A stretch of DNA of 64,000 bases, taken from Sphingomonas sp. OK281. GTDB lineage: Bacteria; Pseudomonadota; Alphaproteobacteria; Sphingomonadales; Sphingomonadaceae. The stretch is from assembly GCF_900115295.1 (NCBI RefSeq), contig NZ_FOVZ01000001.1, positions 806,001 to 870,000 on the forward strand, read 5' to 3'. Below are positions 56,612 through 64,000 of this stretch, piece after piece (within the stretch, counting starts at the first letter, position 1; the number at the start of each line of letters is the position of its first letter). The notes beneath the pieces were generated by a model. That model saw only the letters and a list, made by a program, of their open reading frames with translations. It did not search any database and was not told the DNA's origin. Made by a program: the position numbers and the translations under genes.

Positions 56612-58158
56612 CAGGCCTCCGCAGGCAGTTCGAGACGCGGGAATACGGGCGCCGGCGGTGCGATCCGGAAGTCGGAAGCCGCCACACGATCGTACCAGCC
56701 GTCGTCGTCTATCGCGGCATGGTCGCGCTCGGTCGCGCCGATCTGCTCGAGCACCTTCCCAGCGGAGTCCGGTACTACCGGCAGGATCGCGATCGCGAGC
56801 ATGCGGATCGCGCGGACCAGCGTACGAAGAACCGCGTTCATCCGCTCGGGATCGGTCTTGCGCAGCGCCCAGGGTGCCTGCGCATCGATATACTGGTTGC
56901 ACGCGAACACGCCGCGCATCCACGCCTCGATGCCTTGCGATAGCGCGAGGTCGGTGAAGGCGGACTTGAACCCGGCACAGGCGACGACGACCTCCTCGAT
57001 CAGTATCCCGTCGGCATCCTGAACCGTACCAGCCGTGGGAAATTCGCCGCCCAAGTTCTTGGCGATGAACGACAAAGTCCGCTGCGCAAGGTTGCCGAAG
57101 CTATTCGCCAGCTCGGCGTTGACTCGCGTCACGATCGCCTCGGGCGAGTAGCTGCCGTCATGGCCGAAGCTTACGTCGCGAAGGAAGAAATACCGCAGCG
57201 CATCGACGCCGAACGCATCCGCGAGCGCCATCGGATCGACGACGTTGCCGACCGACTTCGACATCTTCTCGCCGCGGGTGAGAAGGAAGCCGTGGCCGAA
57301 CACGCTCTTGGGCAGCGGGATGCCCGCCGAGAGCAGGAACGCGGGCCAATAGACCGCGTGGAAGCGGACGATGTCCTTGCCGATCAGATGGATATCCGCC
57401 GGCCAGTATTTCGCCTTGTCGCCGGTCATGTCGGGATAGCCGATCCCGGTCAGGTAGTTGGTAAGCGCATCGACCCAGACGTACATGACGTGGCCGGGGC
57501 TGCCGGGTACGGGCACGCCCCAGTCGAAGCTGGTCCGTGAAACGGACAGATCCTTTAGGCCACCCTCGACGAAGCGCATCACTTCGTTGCGGCGGCTTTC
57601 GGGGCGGATGAAATCGGGGTTGGCGGCGAAGAGATCGAGCAACGGCTGCTGATATTTCGACAGGCGGAAGAACCAGGTCTCCTCCGCGGTCCATTCGACC
57701 GGCGTGCCTTGCGGCGAGCGGCGATCGTCGCCCTCCCCGGTCAGCTCTGACTCGTCGTAAAACGCTTCGTCGCGGACCGAATACCAGCCTTCGTAGCGGT
57801 CGAGATACAGATCGCCTGCGTCCGCCATCGCCTGCCAGATCGCGGCGCTCGCGGCGTAATGATCCTCGTCGACGGTGCGGATGAACCGGTCATAGGAGAT
57901 GCCAAGACGGTCGGCCATCTCGTGGAAATACGACGACATTTCGTTGGCAAGTTCGCGCACTGGCATGTCGCGGTCACGCGCGGCCTGGACCATCTTCAGA
58001 CCGTGTTCGTCGGTACCGGTCTGGAACAGGACGTCACGCCCCGCCTGGCGCTGGAAGCGCGCGATCGCATCGGCGGCGATCATCTCGTACGCATGGCCGA
58101 TATGCGGACGGCCATTGGGATAGTGGATCGCGGTGGTGATATAGAAAGGGTCGGCCAT
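56611..58158 (-). CDS. metG: Methionine--tRNA ligase
   Basis: MetRS charges initiator and elongator tRNA(Met). The 515-residue class I enzyme has PNGRPHIGH (HIGH at 19-22) and KMSKS at 298-302. It lacks the zinc-binding cysteine knot region and the C-terminal tRNA-binding domain of E. coli MetG, so it is the short type common in alphaproteobacteria. It is followed by tatD (TGATG) and preceded by holB, 50 bases away. No riboswitch or T-box was seen upstream. Confidence 0.96.
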   Translation of the reverse strand: MADPFYITTAIHYPNGRPHIGHAYEMIAADAIARFQRQAGRDVLFQTGTDEHGLKMVQAARDRDMPVRELANEMSSYFHEMADRLGISYDRFIRTVDEDHYAASAAIWQAMADAGDLYLDRYEGWYSVRDEAFYDESELTGEGDDRRSPQGTPVEWTAEETWFFRLSKYQQPLLDLFAANPDFIRPESRRNEVMRFVEGGLKDLSVSRTSFDWGVPVPGSPGHVMYVWVDALTNYLTGIGYPDMTGDKAKYWPADIHLIGKDIVRFHAVYWPAFLLSAGIPLPKSVFGHGFLLTRGEKMSKSVGNVVDPMALADAFGVDALRYFFLRDVSFGHDGSYSPEAIVTRVNAELANSFGNLAQRTLSFIAKNLGGEFPTAGTVQDADGILIEEVVVACAGFKSAFTDLALSQGIEAWMRGVFACNQYIDAQAPWALRKTDPERMNAVLRTLVRAIRMLAIAILPVVPDSAGKVLEQIGATERDHAAIDDDGWYDRVAASDFRIAPPAPVFPRLELPAEA

Positions 58159-58208
58159 GCCGCGCTCCTAGAGCATCGCCCCGATCAGGTGAAGCCTGCG
58201 CGGCCGGA

Positions 58209-59186
58209 TCAGTGGCGTAATGTCGCGACGATCCCGGCCATCTCGAACACGGTGGCCTGCGCATCGAGCGACAGGCCGATCGCGGCCCCCGCCAGTTCGC
58301 GCGCGGCGGCGTGCGCGTCGAGCGCGGATCGCAGCGCTGGCCCCGACCGCGCCCGTGCGGCATCGGCGATGAACGCGGGGGCACGGTCTAGGAACGCCTC
58401 GTAACGGGGTTGCGCGGTCTTGAGCCCCAGAGCCCTGGCCAGCTTCAGCCGGCGTCCATTATCCCGGTCGCCGTCTTGCGCGATCGCGGCGATGGCATCG
58501 TCGATTGCGGCAATGTCGAGCCCGGCATAGCGGAGCGCGCGACCGGGCGCGCCGTCGCTGGCTCGAACCAGCGCCGCGACCTCGCTCTCGTCCGCATCGG
58601 GCTGCAACGTCCGGATCGCGGTCGCGACCTCGCCGTCCGAGAGCGCCTCGAACCGGAGTAGCCGGCACCGCGAGCGGATCGTGGGGAGCAATCGGCCTGG
58701 CGCATGGCTGACAAGCAGGAAGATCGTCCCGGCCGGGGGTTCCTCTAGGTTCTTGAGCAACGCATTCGCCCCGCCCCGCTCCAGATCGTCAATCGCATCG
58801 ATCACGACCACGCGGCGGGGGCTCATCGATGGCGTGGTCGCGAACAACGGTTGCAGCGTGCGGACCTGCGCGATCGTGATGCTGCGGGCGAGATCCTGGT
58901 CGGGCTTCTCGGGATCCTTCGGCAGGCGTGCCAGCACGCGGAAGTCGGGATGCGACCCCGCCTCCATGAGCGACCGCGTCCTGTTTCCCTCGGGAACCGC
59001 AAGATCGGTCGAGCCGCCATCGGGCTCGGCCGCGTCCGCCAGCATCCGCATGGCTGCGGCGCGGGCGAAACTCGCCTTTCCGACGCCCTGCGGTCCGGCG
59101 ATCAGCCATGCGTGATGCAGCGAACCGCCGCGCATCGCCGCCATGAAGGCAGACTGCGCGGCGGTATTGCCGATGATCGGCGTCAT
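58209..59186 (-). CDS. holB: DNA polymerase III subunit delta'
   Basis: Delta prime is the stator of the clamp loader. The 325-residue AAA+ protein has Walker A-like GPQGVGKAS at 31-39, the VVVIDAIDDLERGGANALLKNLEEPP region, and sensor TIRSRCRLLRFE. The zinc-binding cysteines of the E. coli protein are absent, as is usual in this group. Its ATG overlaps the stop of a ten-codon micro-ORF that itself starts on the dacA stop. tmk, its customary neighbour, is not here. Confidence 0.92.
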   Translation of the reverse strand: MTPIIGNTAAQSAFMAAMRGGSLHHAWLIAGPQGVGKASFARAAAMRMLADAAEPDGGSTDLAVPEGNRTRSLMEAGSHPDFRVLARLPKDPEKPDQDLARSITIAQVRTLQPLFATTPSMSPRRVVVIDAIDDLERGGANALLKNLEEPPAGTIFLLVSHAPGRLLPTIRSRCRLLRFEALSDGEVATAIRTLQPDADESEVAALVRASDGAPGRALRYAGLDIAAIDDAIAAIAQDGDRDNGRRLKLARALGLKTAQPRYEAFLDRAPAFIADAARARSGPALRSALDAHAAARELAGAAIGLSLDAQATVFEMAGIVATLRH

Positions 59187-59215
59187 GCCGGCAACGCCGT
59201 CGGCGCCGAAGTCAT
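59183..59215 (-). CDS. Ten-codon micro-ORF linking dacA and holB
   Basis: The ATG at 59215 sits in a TGATG with the dacA stop; the reading frame encodes MTSAPTALPA and ends at a TGA that overlaps the holB ATG (ATGA). It could let ribosomes step from dacA to holB, or be a scar of a deleted gene such as tmk. Coding function of the peptide is unlikely. The arrangement is seen; the role is inferred. Confidence 0.35.
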   Translation of the reverse strand: MTSAPTALPA

Positions 59216-60378
59216 CAGCCGAAGAAGCCGGTCAGCCCTGCCCATGCGCGACCGAAGAAGCCAGCGACCGCGACATCCTTCTCGGCGACCAGCGGCATCG
59301 TCTGCTGAAGACCGTCGGACGTCGTCACGACGAGATCGGCGATATGCTGGCCCGCCTTGATCGGCGCCTTGATCGGACCGTCATAGACCACTTTGGCGGT
59401 CATGGTCGGCGAGGTGCCGGCGGGCAGCGTCACCGTCAGTGCCTTGGGGGCGACGAGGCCGACCGACGAGCTGTCGCCCATCTGGACGGCTGCGGTCTCG
59501 ATCTTCTTGCCCTTTGCGACGATCGGCTTCGACTGCCACGCGCGGAAGCCCCATTCCATGAAGCGGACGGACTCTTCCGCGCGCTGGCCGGCGCTGGTCA
59601 GGCCGGCGACGACCATCACCAAGCGGCGGCCGTTCTGGATCGCGGACCCGGTGAAGCCGTAGCCCGCTTCCTCAGTGTGGCCGGTCTTCAGCCCATCGGC
59701 ACCGGCGACGCGACCGAGGATCGGGTCGCGGTTCGCCTGGGTGATGGCGCTGCCGCCCATCGTCTTGCCCCAGGTGAAATCGCGCTTCGAATAGAATTGC
59801 TTGTAGAGATCGGGGTAGTTGGTGATCGTCGCCGCGGCAAGCTGCGCCAGATCATGCGCGGTGACATAGGTGACGCCGTTGTCGGGCCAGCCGTTCGCGG
59901 TGCCGAAATGGCTGTCCTTGAGACCCAGTTCGGCGGCCTTCCGGTTCATCCGCTCGGTGAACGCCTGCTCCGACCCGGAGATGCCCTCGGCGAGCACGAT
60001 GCACGCGTCGTTGCCCGACAGCGTGACGATGCCGTACAGCAGGTTGGCGACGCTGACGTTCTCACCCGACGAGAGGAACATCGTCGAACCCGCGGACGGA
60101 CCATGCCATTTCGCCCAGGTCTCAGGGCGGACCGGCATCATCTGGTCGAGCTTCAGTTCGCCCTTCTTGACCATGTCGAACGCGACATAGACGGTCATCA
60201 TCTTGGCGAGCGAGGCCGGCGGCATGCGGCGATTGGCGTCACGCTCGAACAGCACGGCGCCCGACGAAAGGTCTTCCATGTAGGCGATCGGCGCCGCGGT
60301 CTGGAACTGCGGTGCGGCGGCGATGGACGGGTGCGCCAGCGCGAGGGCGGCGAGCGGTGCGACGATCAGCTTCTTCAT
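59215..60378 (-). CDS. dacA: D-alanyl-D-alanine carboxypeptidase (S11, PBP5/6-like)
   Basis: The enzyme trims pentapeptide side chains of peptidoglycan. The 387-residue protein (ATG at 60378) has a signal peptide, the active-site motifs SLAK (Ser56, Lys59), SGN at 121-123 and KTG at 231-233, and a C-terminal beta domain ending in FFGRAWAGLTGFFG, a likely amphipathic membrane anchor. It is preceded by rlpA (26 bases) and followed by the holB micro-ORF. Confidence 0.95.
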   Translation of the reverse strand: MKKLIVAPLAALALAHPSIAAAPQFQTAAPIAYMEDLSSGAVLFERDANRRMPPASLAKMMTVYVAFDMVKKGELKLDQMMPVRPETWAKWHGPSAGSTMFLSSGENVSVANLLYGIVTLSGNDACIVLAEGISGSEQAFTERMNRKAAELGLKDSHFGTANGWPDNGVTYVTAHDLAQLAAATITNYPDLYKQFYSKRDFTWGKTMGGSAITQANRDPILGRVAGADGLKTGHTEEAGYGFTGSAIQNGRRLVMVVAGLTSAGQRAEESVRFMEWGFRAWQSKPIVAKGKKIETAAVQMGDSSSVGLVAPKALTVTLPAGTSPTMTAKVVYDGPIKAPIKAGQHIADLVVTTSDGLQQTMPLVAEKDVAVAGFFGRAWAGLTGFFG

Positions 60379-60404
60379 GGGGTATTCCGTGAGTAAAAGG
60401 GAAC

Positions 60405-61139
60405 TCAATCCGTAGGCAGGACTTGGGCATCGCCATAGCCGCGCTCGGCGACCGCGTCACGCGCGCGTTGCAGGCTGACGGCATCTTTGAACGGGCCGAT
60501 GCGGACGCGGTACAGTCCGCCGCGTTCGACGACATCGGCATCGAGGCGCTCAGCCAACGCCGTCGCACGATCTTCGTTCGAGAAGGTCGCGACCTGCAAC
60601 ACGTATCGTCGTCCCGGGATGAGCGGAGGCAGCGGCTTGCGCGCGGGGAGTGCATCGAAACTCGCGGCCTGCGTAAAAACCGGCATCCGCGCCCTGGCGG
60701 CTTTCCCGGCGCGCAACAGCGATACATCCTGTACCGTGGGTATGATCGCTCGGATCCTTACCCTGGCGATCTGTCGCCCATCGGTGCCGAGCAGATGCGC
60801 CGCGGCGCGCGACAGATCGATCATCCGGTCTCGACGGCCCGGACCACGATCGTTGATCCGGACCAGGATCGATCGCCCGGTCTCGACGCAGGTGACCTCG
60901 ACGAACGATCCGAGTGGCAAGGTCCGGTGGGCGGCGGTCATCGCGGCGGGATCGAACGCTTCGCCAGATGCCGTACGGTTGCCGGACAATTCCTCGCCAT
61001 ACCAGCTCGCCAGGCCGGTATCCTGATAGCTGCCGTAAAGTCCCCCGCCTGCGGGAAAGGTCGCGCCGACGCTATCGTGCGCGTTGCTGCACGCGGCCAG
61101 CGCGAACGCCAGGCAGAGGGCCCTAGCGCTCGACCGCAT
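60405..61139 (-). CDS. rlpA: RlpA lytic transglycosylase lipoprotein with SPOR domain
   Basis: RlpA cleaves naked glycan strands at the septum. The 244-residue protein has a lipobox LAAC (Cys17), a double-psi beta-barrel (GLASWYGEELSGNRTASGE, ILVRINDRGPGRRDRMIDLS with the catalytic aspartate) and a C-terminal SPOR domain (about 165-244: YVLQVATFSNEDRATALAER). The start lies 17 bases inside mltB. Together with mltB and dacA it forms a wall-remodelling group. Confidence 0.93.
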   Translation of the reverse strand: MRSSARALCLAFALAACSNAHDSVGATFPAGGGLYGSYQDTGLASWYGEELSGNRTASGEAFDPAAMTAAHRTLPLGSFVEVTCVETGRSILVRINDRGPGRRDRMIDLSRAAAHLLGTDGRQIARVRIRAIIPTVQDVSLLRAGKAARARMPVFTQAASFDALPARKPLPPLIPGRRYVLQVATFSNEDRATALAERLDADVVERGGLYRVRIGPFKDAVSLQRARDAVAERGYGDAQVLPTD

Positions 61140-62193
61140 CGGCCAGCAATCCGACCGACAGCGCGTAGAAGTTCGAGCAATTGTAGTCGAGGATGACGCG
61201 GTAGTTGCTCGTCAGCAGATAGGCGGTAGCGCCCTGCCCGTCCGGCTCGAGCAGCGTCGCCATCACGCTGTCCGCGGGCAAGCTTCGGCCCTGCGACGTC
61301 ACGCCGAGTGCACGCCACTCGGCGATCGTCCGCCAGCCGCTGTGTCGCTCGAACACGCGGGGGCAGCGCGGCGACACCAGTCGGTTGCGGACCTGCGACC
61401 GGTCGAGGCCCGCAGGTACGGTGACCGCGACGCCCCAGGGCTGGCCCGCGCGCCAGCCCGCGTCCGTGAAGTAATTGCCGATCGAGGCAAGCGTGTCGGC
61501 CGGACTGTTCCAGATGTCCGCGCGGCCATCGCCGTCGCCGTCGCGCGCCAGGCGGAGGTAGATCGACGGCAGGAACTGCGGATTGCCGGTGGCCCCTGCC
61601 CAGCTGCCCTTCAGCTGCTCGCGCGTAACCCCGCGATCGAGCATCTTCAGCCCGGCGATGAACTCGCCGGCGAACAGCGATCGGCGACGCCCCTCATAGG
61701 CGAGGCTCGCCAGCGAGCGAAGCAGGTCGAAATTGCCGGTATAGCTGCCGTAATTCGTTTCATGGCCCCAGATCGCGACCATGATCGATTCGGGAACGCC
61801 GGTCTGCTGCTCGATCCGCTGCAACCGCGAGCGCTGCGCCAGATACGTCTGCCGGCCTCGGGCGATCCGTGCGGCATCGACGTGCTGGCTGCGATACGGT
61901 GCGAAGGCAGGGATCGCGCTGCTCGTGTTCGTGGCGCCGGGTTGCCCCCGATCGAGTTCGATCACCCGCGGGTTGAGCGTCAGGCCCGGAAACACCGCGT
62001 CCGCCGTCCGGACGCTGACGCCGTCGGCCAGAGCCTGCTGGCGCAGCTGCACCATGTAGGATTGAAATCCGGGATCGTCCTGGGCTTGCGCAGGGCCGCC
62101 GCCTGCAACCATGGCAGCCGCTGCCACGATCGCCGTGCGCAGCCAAGCCACGCTCCCCTTGCGCAGACCCGCTGCTCTTGATGTCCCGCCCAT
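61123..62193 (-). CDS. mltB: Lytic murein transglycosylase (MltB family)
   Basis: MltB cuts glycan strands to 1,6-anhydromuropeptides. From the ATG at 62193 it has 356 residues: a signal sequence (IVAAAAMVAGGGPAQA), the catalytic glutamate in IWGHETNYGS, and segments GNPQFLPSIYLRLARDGDGDGRADIWNS-like typical of the family (here broken as PQFLPSIY and DADGDGRADIW-like DGDGRADIWNS). It lacks a lipobox cysteine, so it is soluble in the periplasm. It overlaps rlpA and is divergent from astB. Confidence 0.92.
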   Translation of the reverse strand: MGGTSRAAGLRKGSVAWLRTAIVAAAAMVAGGGPAQAQDDPGFQSYMVQLRQQALADGVSVRTADAVFPGLTLNPRVIELDRGQPGATNTSSAIPAFAPYRSQHVDAARIARGRQTYLAQRSRLQRIEQQTGVPESIMVAIWGHETNYGSYTGNFDLLRSLASLAYEGRRRSLFAGEFIAGLKMLDRGVTREQLKGSWAGATGNPQFLPSIYLRLARDGDGDGRADIWNSPADTLASIGNYFTDAGWRAGQPWGVAVTVPAGLDRSQVRNRLVSPRCPRVFERHSGWRTIAEWRALGVTSQGRSLPADSVMATLLEPDGQGATAYLLTSNYRVILDYNCSNFYALSVGLLADAVER

Positions 62194-62415
62194 GCAGAAC
62201 CTAGTGCCACAGCCTCGCCCGGTCCGAAACCTCGCATCGTCCCGCACCGGGCACGCATAGTCGCTATGCCGACCCCGGCATCGAACCGCGCGGGGGCGTC
62301 CGTTCAGGCCGTATGCGTCGGGCAATGTGCCTACGCATCTGGCGTCGCCGCCGACACATCCTATTGTAGTCGTTCGTGAAGGCGGACGAGTGACTCGTGC
62401 CCAGGAGAGAGATGC

Positions 62416-63720
62416 GTGATCGAGATCAACTTCGATGGGATCATCGGACCGACGCATAACTATGCCGGCCTCTCGCTCGGCAATCGCGCATCCTCGGCAA
62501 ACGCCGGTGCGGTATCCGCGCCACGGATGGCGGCCTTGCAAGGCGTGGCAAAGATGCGCCGATTGATGGCGCTTGGACTTGAGCAAGGCGTGTTCCTGCC
62601 GCATGTCCGACCCAATGTCGGCTGGCTCCGCGCATTGGGGTTCGTCGGCAGCGATGCCGAAGTCTGCGCCACCGCGTGGGCGTCCGACCGCGGATTGATG
62701 GCCAACGCGATGTCGGCTTCGGCGATGTGGACGGCAAATGCGGGGACGGTTTCACCGGCGACCGATACCGCCGACGGACTCTGCCATATCTCGATCGCCA
62801 ACCTGTCGACGATGCCGCACCGAGCGAGCGAGGCCGAGCAGACCGAACGGCAACTGCGGCTTGCGTTCGCAGACCCGCGCTTCTTCCGCGTCCATTCCCC
62901 GGTGCCGGCTGCGTTCGGCGACGAGGGGGCGGCGAACTTCATGCGGCTGGTCCCGCCGCCCGGCGCAGCGGGCGATACGCGTCCGGTCGAAATTCTCGTC
63001 TACGGCAAGGGAGAAGCCGGCGGCTTCCCCGCCCGCCAGCATCGCGTGGCGAGCGAGGCCGTCGCCCGTCGCCATGGCCTCGATCCCGCCCGTGTCCTTG
63101 TCGTTCGGCAAAGCGACGAGGCGATCGCCGCGGGCGCGTTCCACAATGACGTCGTCGCGGTCTCGAACGGTCATGTCCTGTTCGCGCACGAGCACGCCTT
63201 TGCGGATCCGTCGGCGGTCCGATCCGCGGTTCAGGCGCGGATGCCCGACGCGGTCATCGTCGAAGTACCGGCGAGCCGAGTCAGCCTGAACACCGCGATC
63301 CGGACGTATCTGTTCAATTCGCAGTTGGTGACGGTGCCGGCGGCGGGGGGCATGGCGCTCATCCTTCCTGCCGAAGCGCGAGAGAACGAAGACGTCTGGG
63401 GCTGGTTGAACGAACTGGTTGCCGGCGGCGGTCCGATCCGGAAGCTCGAAATCGTCGACGTACGCGAATCGATGCGTAACGGCGGCGGACCTGCCTGCCT
63501 TCGGTTGCGCGTGCAGGTCACGCCGGAGGCGCGCGCTGCGATCGATCCGCGCTTCCTTCTCGACGACGATGCCTGCACGCGCGTTGAGGCTGCGATCGCG
63601 CGGCACTGGCCCGAGGCGATCGCGCCCGACGATCTCGGCGACCCTCGCCTCTGGGAGCAATGTACCCTTGCCCGCTCGGCACTGACCTCCGCGCTAGGGT
63701 TCGCCCCGGACGAGATCTGA
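62416..63720 (+). CDS. astB: N-succinylarginine dihydrolase
   Basis: AstB hydrolyses succinylarginine to succinylornithine, CO2 and ammonia in the arginine succinyltransferase (AST) pathway. The 434-residue protein shows the family pattern from the start (EINFDGIIGPTHNYAGLS), LPHVRPNVGWLRALGF, HNDVVAVSNGHVLF and NGGGPACLRLRV. The start is GTG at 62416, after AGGAGAGAG. The rest of the AST pathway is not in this window on either side. Confidence 0.93.
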   Translation: MIEINFDGIIGPTHNYAGLSLGNRASSANAGAVSAPRMAALQGVAKMRRLMALGLEQGVFLPHVRPNVGWLRALGFVGSDAEVCATAWASDRGLMANAMSASAMWTANAGTVSPATDTADGLCHISIANLSTMPHRASEAEQTERQLRLAFADPRFFRVHSPVPAAFGDEGAANFMRLVPPPGAAGDTRPVEILVYGKGEAGGFPARQHRVASEAVARRHGLDPARVLVVRQSDEAIAAGAFHNDVVAVSNGHVLFAHEHAFADPSAVRSAVQARMPDAVIVEVPASRVSLNTAIRTYLFNSQLVTVPAAGGMALILPAEARENEDVWGWLNELVAGGGPIRKLEIVDVRESMRNGGGPACLRLRVQVTPEARAAIDPRFLLDDDACTRVEAAIARHWPEAIAPDDLGDPRLWEQCTLARSALTSALGFAPDEI

Positions 63721-63866
63721 ACCGGGGGCGGACGCTTCCGCGATCTGCCCCGGGCTGCTAAGCATCGGACGCGCTTGTGTTCCTGGCCGTATGTCCATCG
63801 AACGCCTGCCAGTCCATGGTCGCACGATCGCACTGAGCGACTGTCTATATCGAAAGGGAGTCCGGT

Positions 63867-64000
63867 TTGCAGATCGTAACCTTGTGCCTGTTCCTGCTGC
63901 TGGCCGTCGTGGTCAGCGGCATCGCCTCGCGCATGTTACCCTCGGCACTGCCTCGCCCTCTGGTGCAGATAGCGTTGGGCGCAGTGATCGGCACGGTCGC
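63867..64000 (+). CDS. Cation/proton antiporter, N-terminus (truncated by window end)
   Basis: A TTG at 63867 with AAAGGGAG six bases upstream opens a frame to the window edge (44 codons). The product begins with a hydrophobic segment (VTLCLFLLLAVVVSGIASR) followed by LPRPLVQIALGAVIGTV, the pattern of CPA1 Na+/H+ antiporter N-termini. The rest is outside the window, so the family is probable but not proven. Confidence 0.65.
   Translation, partial: MQIVTLCLFLLLAVVVSGIASRMLPSALPRPLVQIALGAVIGTV

Noticed and set aside
58159..58208. Riboswitch or T-box before metG
   Set aside because: The gap is only 50 bases and shows no suitable structure.
59143..60396. A 417-codon open frame on the plus strand
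   Set aside because: Antisense to dacA, whose three penicillin-binding motifs are intact.

Overview
The window is an ordinary, gene-dense stretch of a GC-rich alphaproteobacterial chromosome, most likely a sphingomonad (Sphingomonas or a close relative). The pointers are the conserved chvI-chvG-hprK-rapZ-EIIA-HPr block divergent from pckA, a short 143-residue HPr kinase, a fused ispDF, a fused cysNC, the dusB-ntrB-ntrC-ntrY-ntrX run followed by hfq and hflX, and above all an Hfq made of two Sm domains in one chain. I found no tRNA, rRNA, CRISPR array, prophage, transposase or integrase. There are 61 complete protein genes, and a gene truncated at each edge.

Layout. 1-3.9 kb: end of a SulP-type transporter, then cysD-cysNC-cysQ (sulfate uptake, activation and PAP removal). 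3.9-5.7 kb: small lipoprotein and an L,D-transpeptidase. 5.8-12.9 kb: an rRNA/tRNA 2'-O-methyltransferase, then on the minus strand chvI-chvG-hprK-rapZ-EIIA(Man)-HPr, divergent from pckA. 13.1-18.4 kb: NfeD/SPFH pair, guaB, rsmB, a TPR protein. 18.6-24.3 kb: minus-strand lptD-surA-pdxA-rsmA operon (outer membrane assembly, B6, ribosome maturation). 24.4-27.5 kb: pepA-holC-ndk-GNAT. 27.6-30.2 kb: purM-purN-mmcQ-membrane protein on the minus strand. 30.3-35.9 kb: DUF2066 protein-hdaA-ppk1-ppx. 35.9-40.8 kb: rnd and an I78 lipoprotein (minus), aspS and a PPK2 kinase (plus), carbonic anhydrase (minus). 40.9-44.5 kb: lipA-COQ10-like gene, converging on ispDF-secreted protein-cinA. 44.5-53.7 kb: dusB-ntrBC-ntrYX-hfq-hflX. 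53.7-62.2 kb: minus-strand mltB-rlpA-dacA-holB-metG-tatD-MBL-retropepsin-mazG. 62.4-64 kb: astB and the start of a cation/proton antiporter.

Genes are tightly packed: ATGA, GTGA, TTGA or TGATG overlaps join many neighbours, so translational coupling is probably common. Functional themes are carbon/PEP sensing (ChvGI, regulatory PTS, PEP carboxykinase), nitrogen sensing with RNA-based regulation (NtrBC, NtrYX, Hfq), polyphosphate metabolism (PPK1, PPX, PPK2 within 8 kb), envelope building (LptD, SurA, L,D-transpeptidase, DacA, RlpA, MltB) and purine synthesis (guaB, purM, purN).

The non-coding DNA is dominated by two families of dispersed imperfect palindromes (called A and B here). They account for most of the only gene-free stretch over 300 bases (16128-16695). 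I see no clear candidate for a wholly new multi-gene system. The features most worth following up are the tandem Hfq, an NtrX that lacks the sigma-54 contact loop, a ten-codon micro-ORF stitched between dacA and holB where I would expect tmk, a perfect 11-bp dyad between the carbonic anhydrase and lipA genes, and direct repeats in the chvI/pckA divergent promoter.
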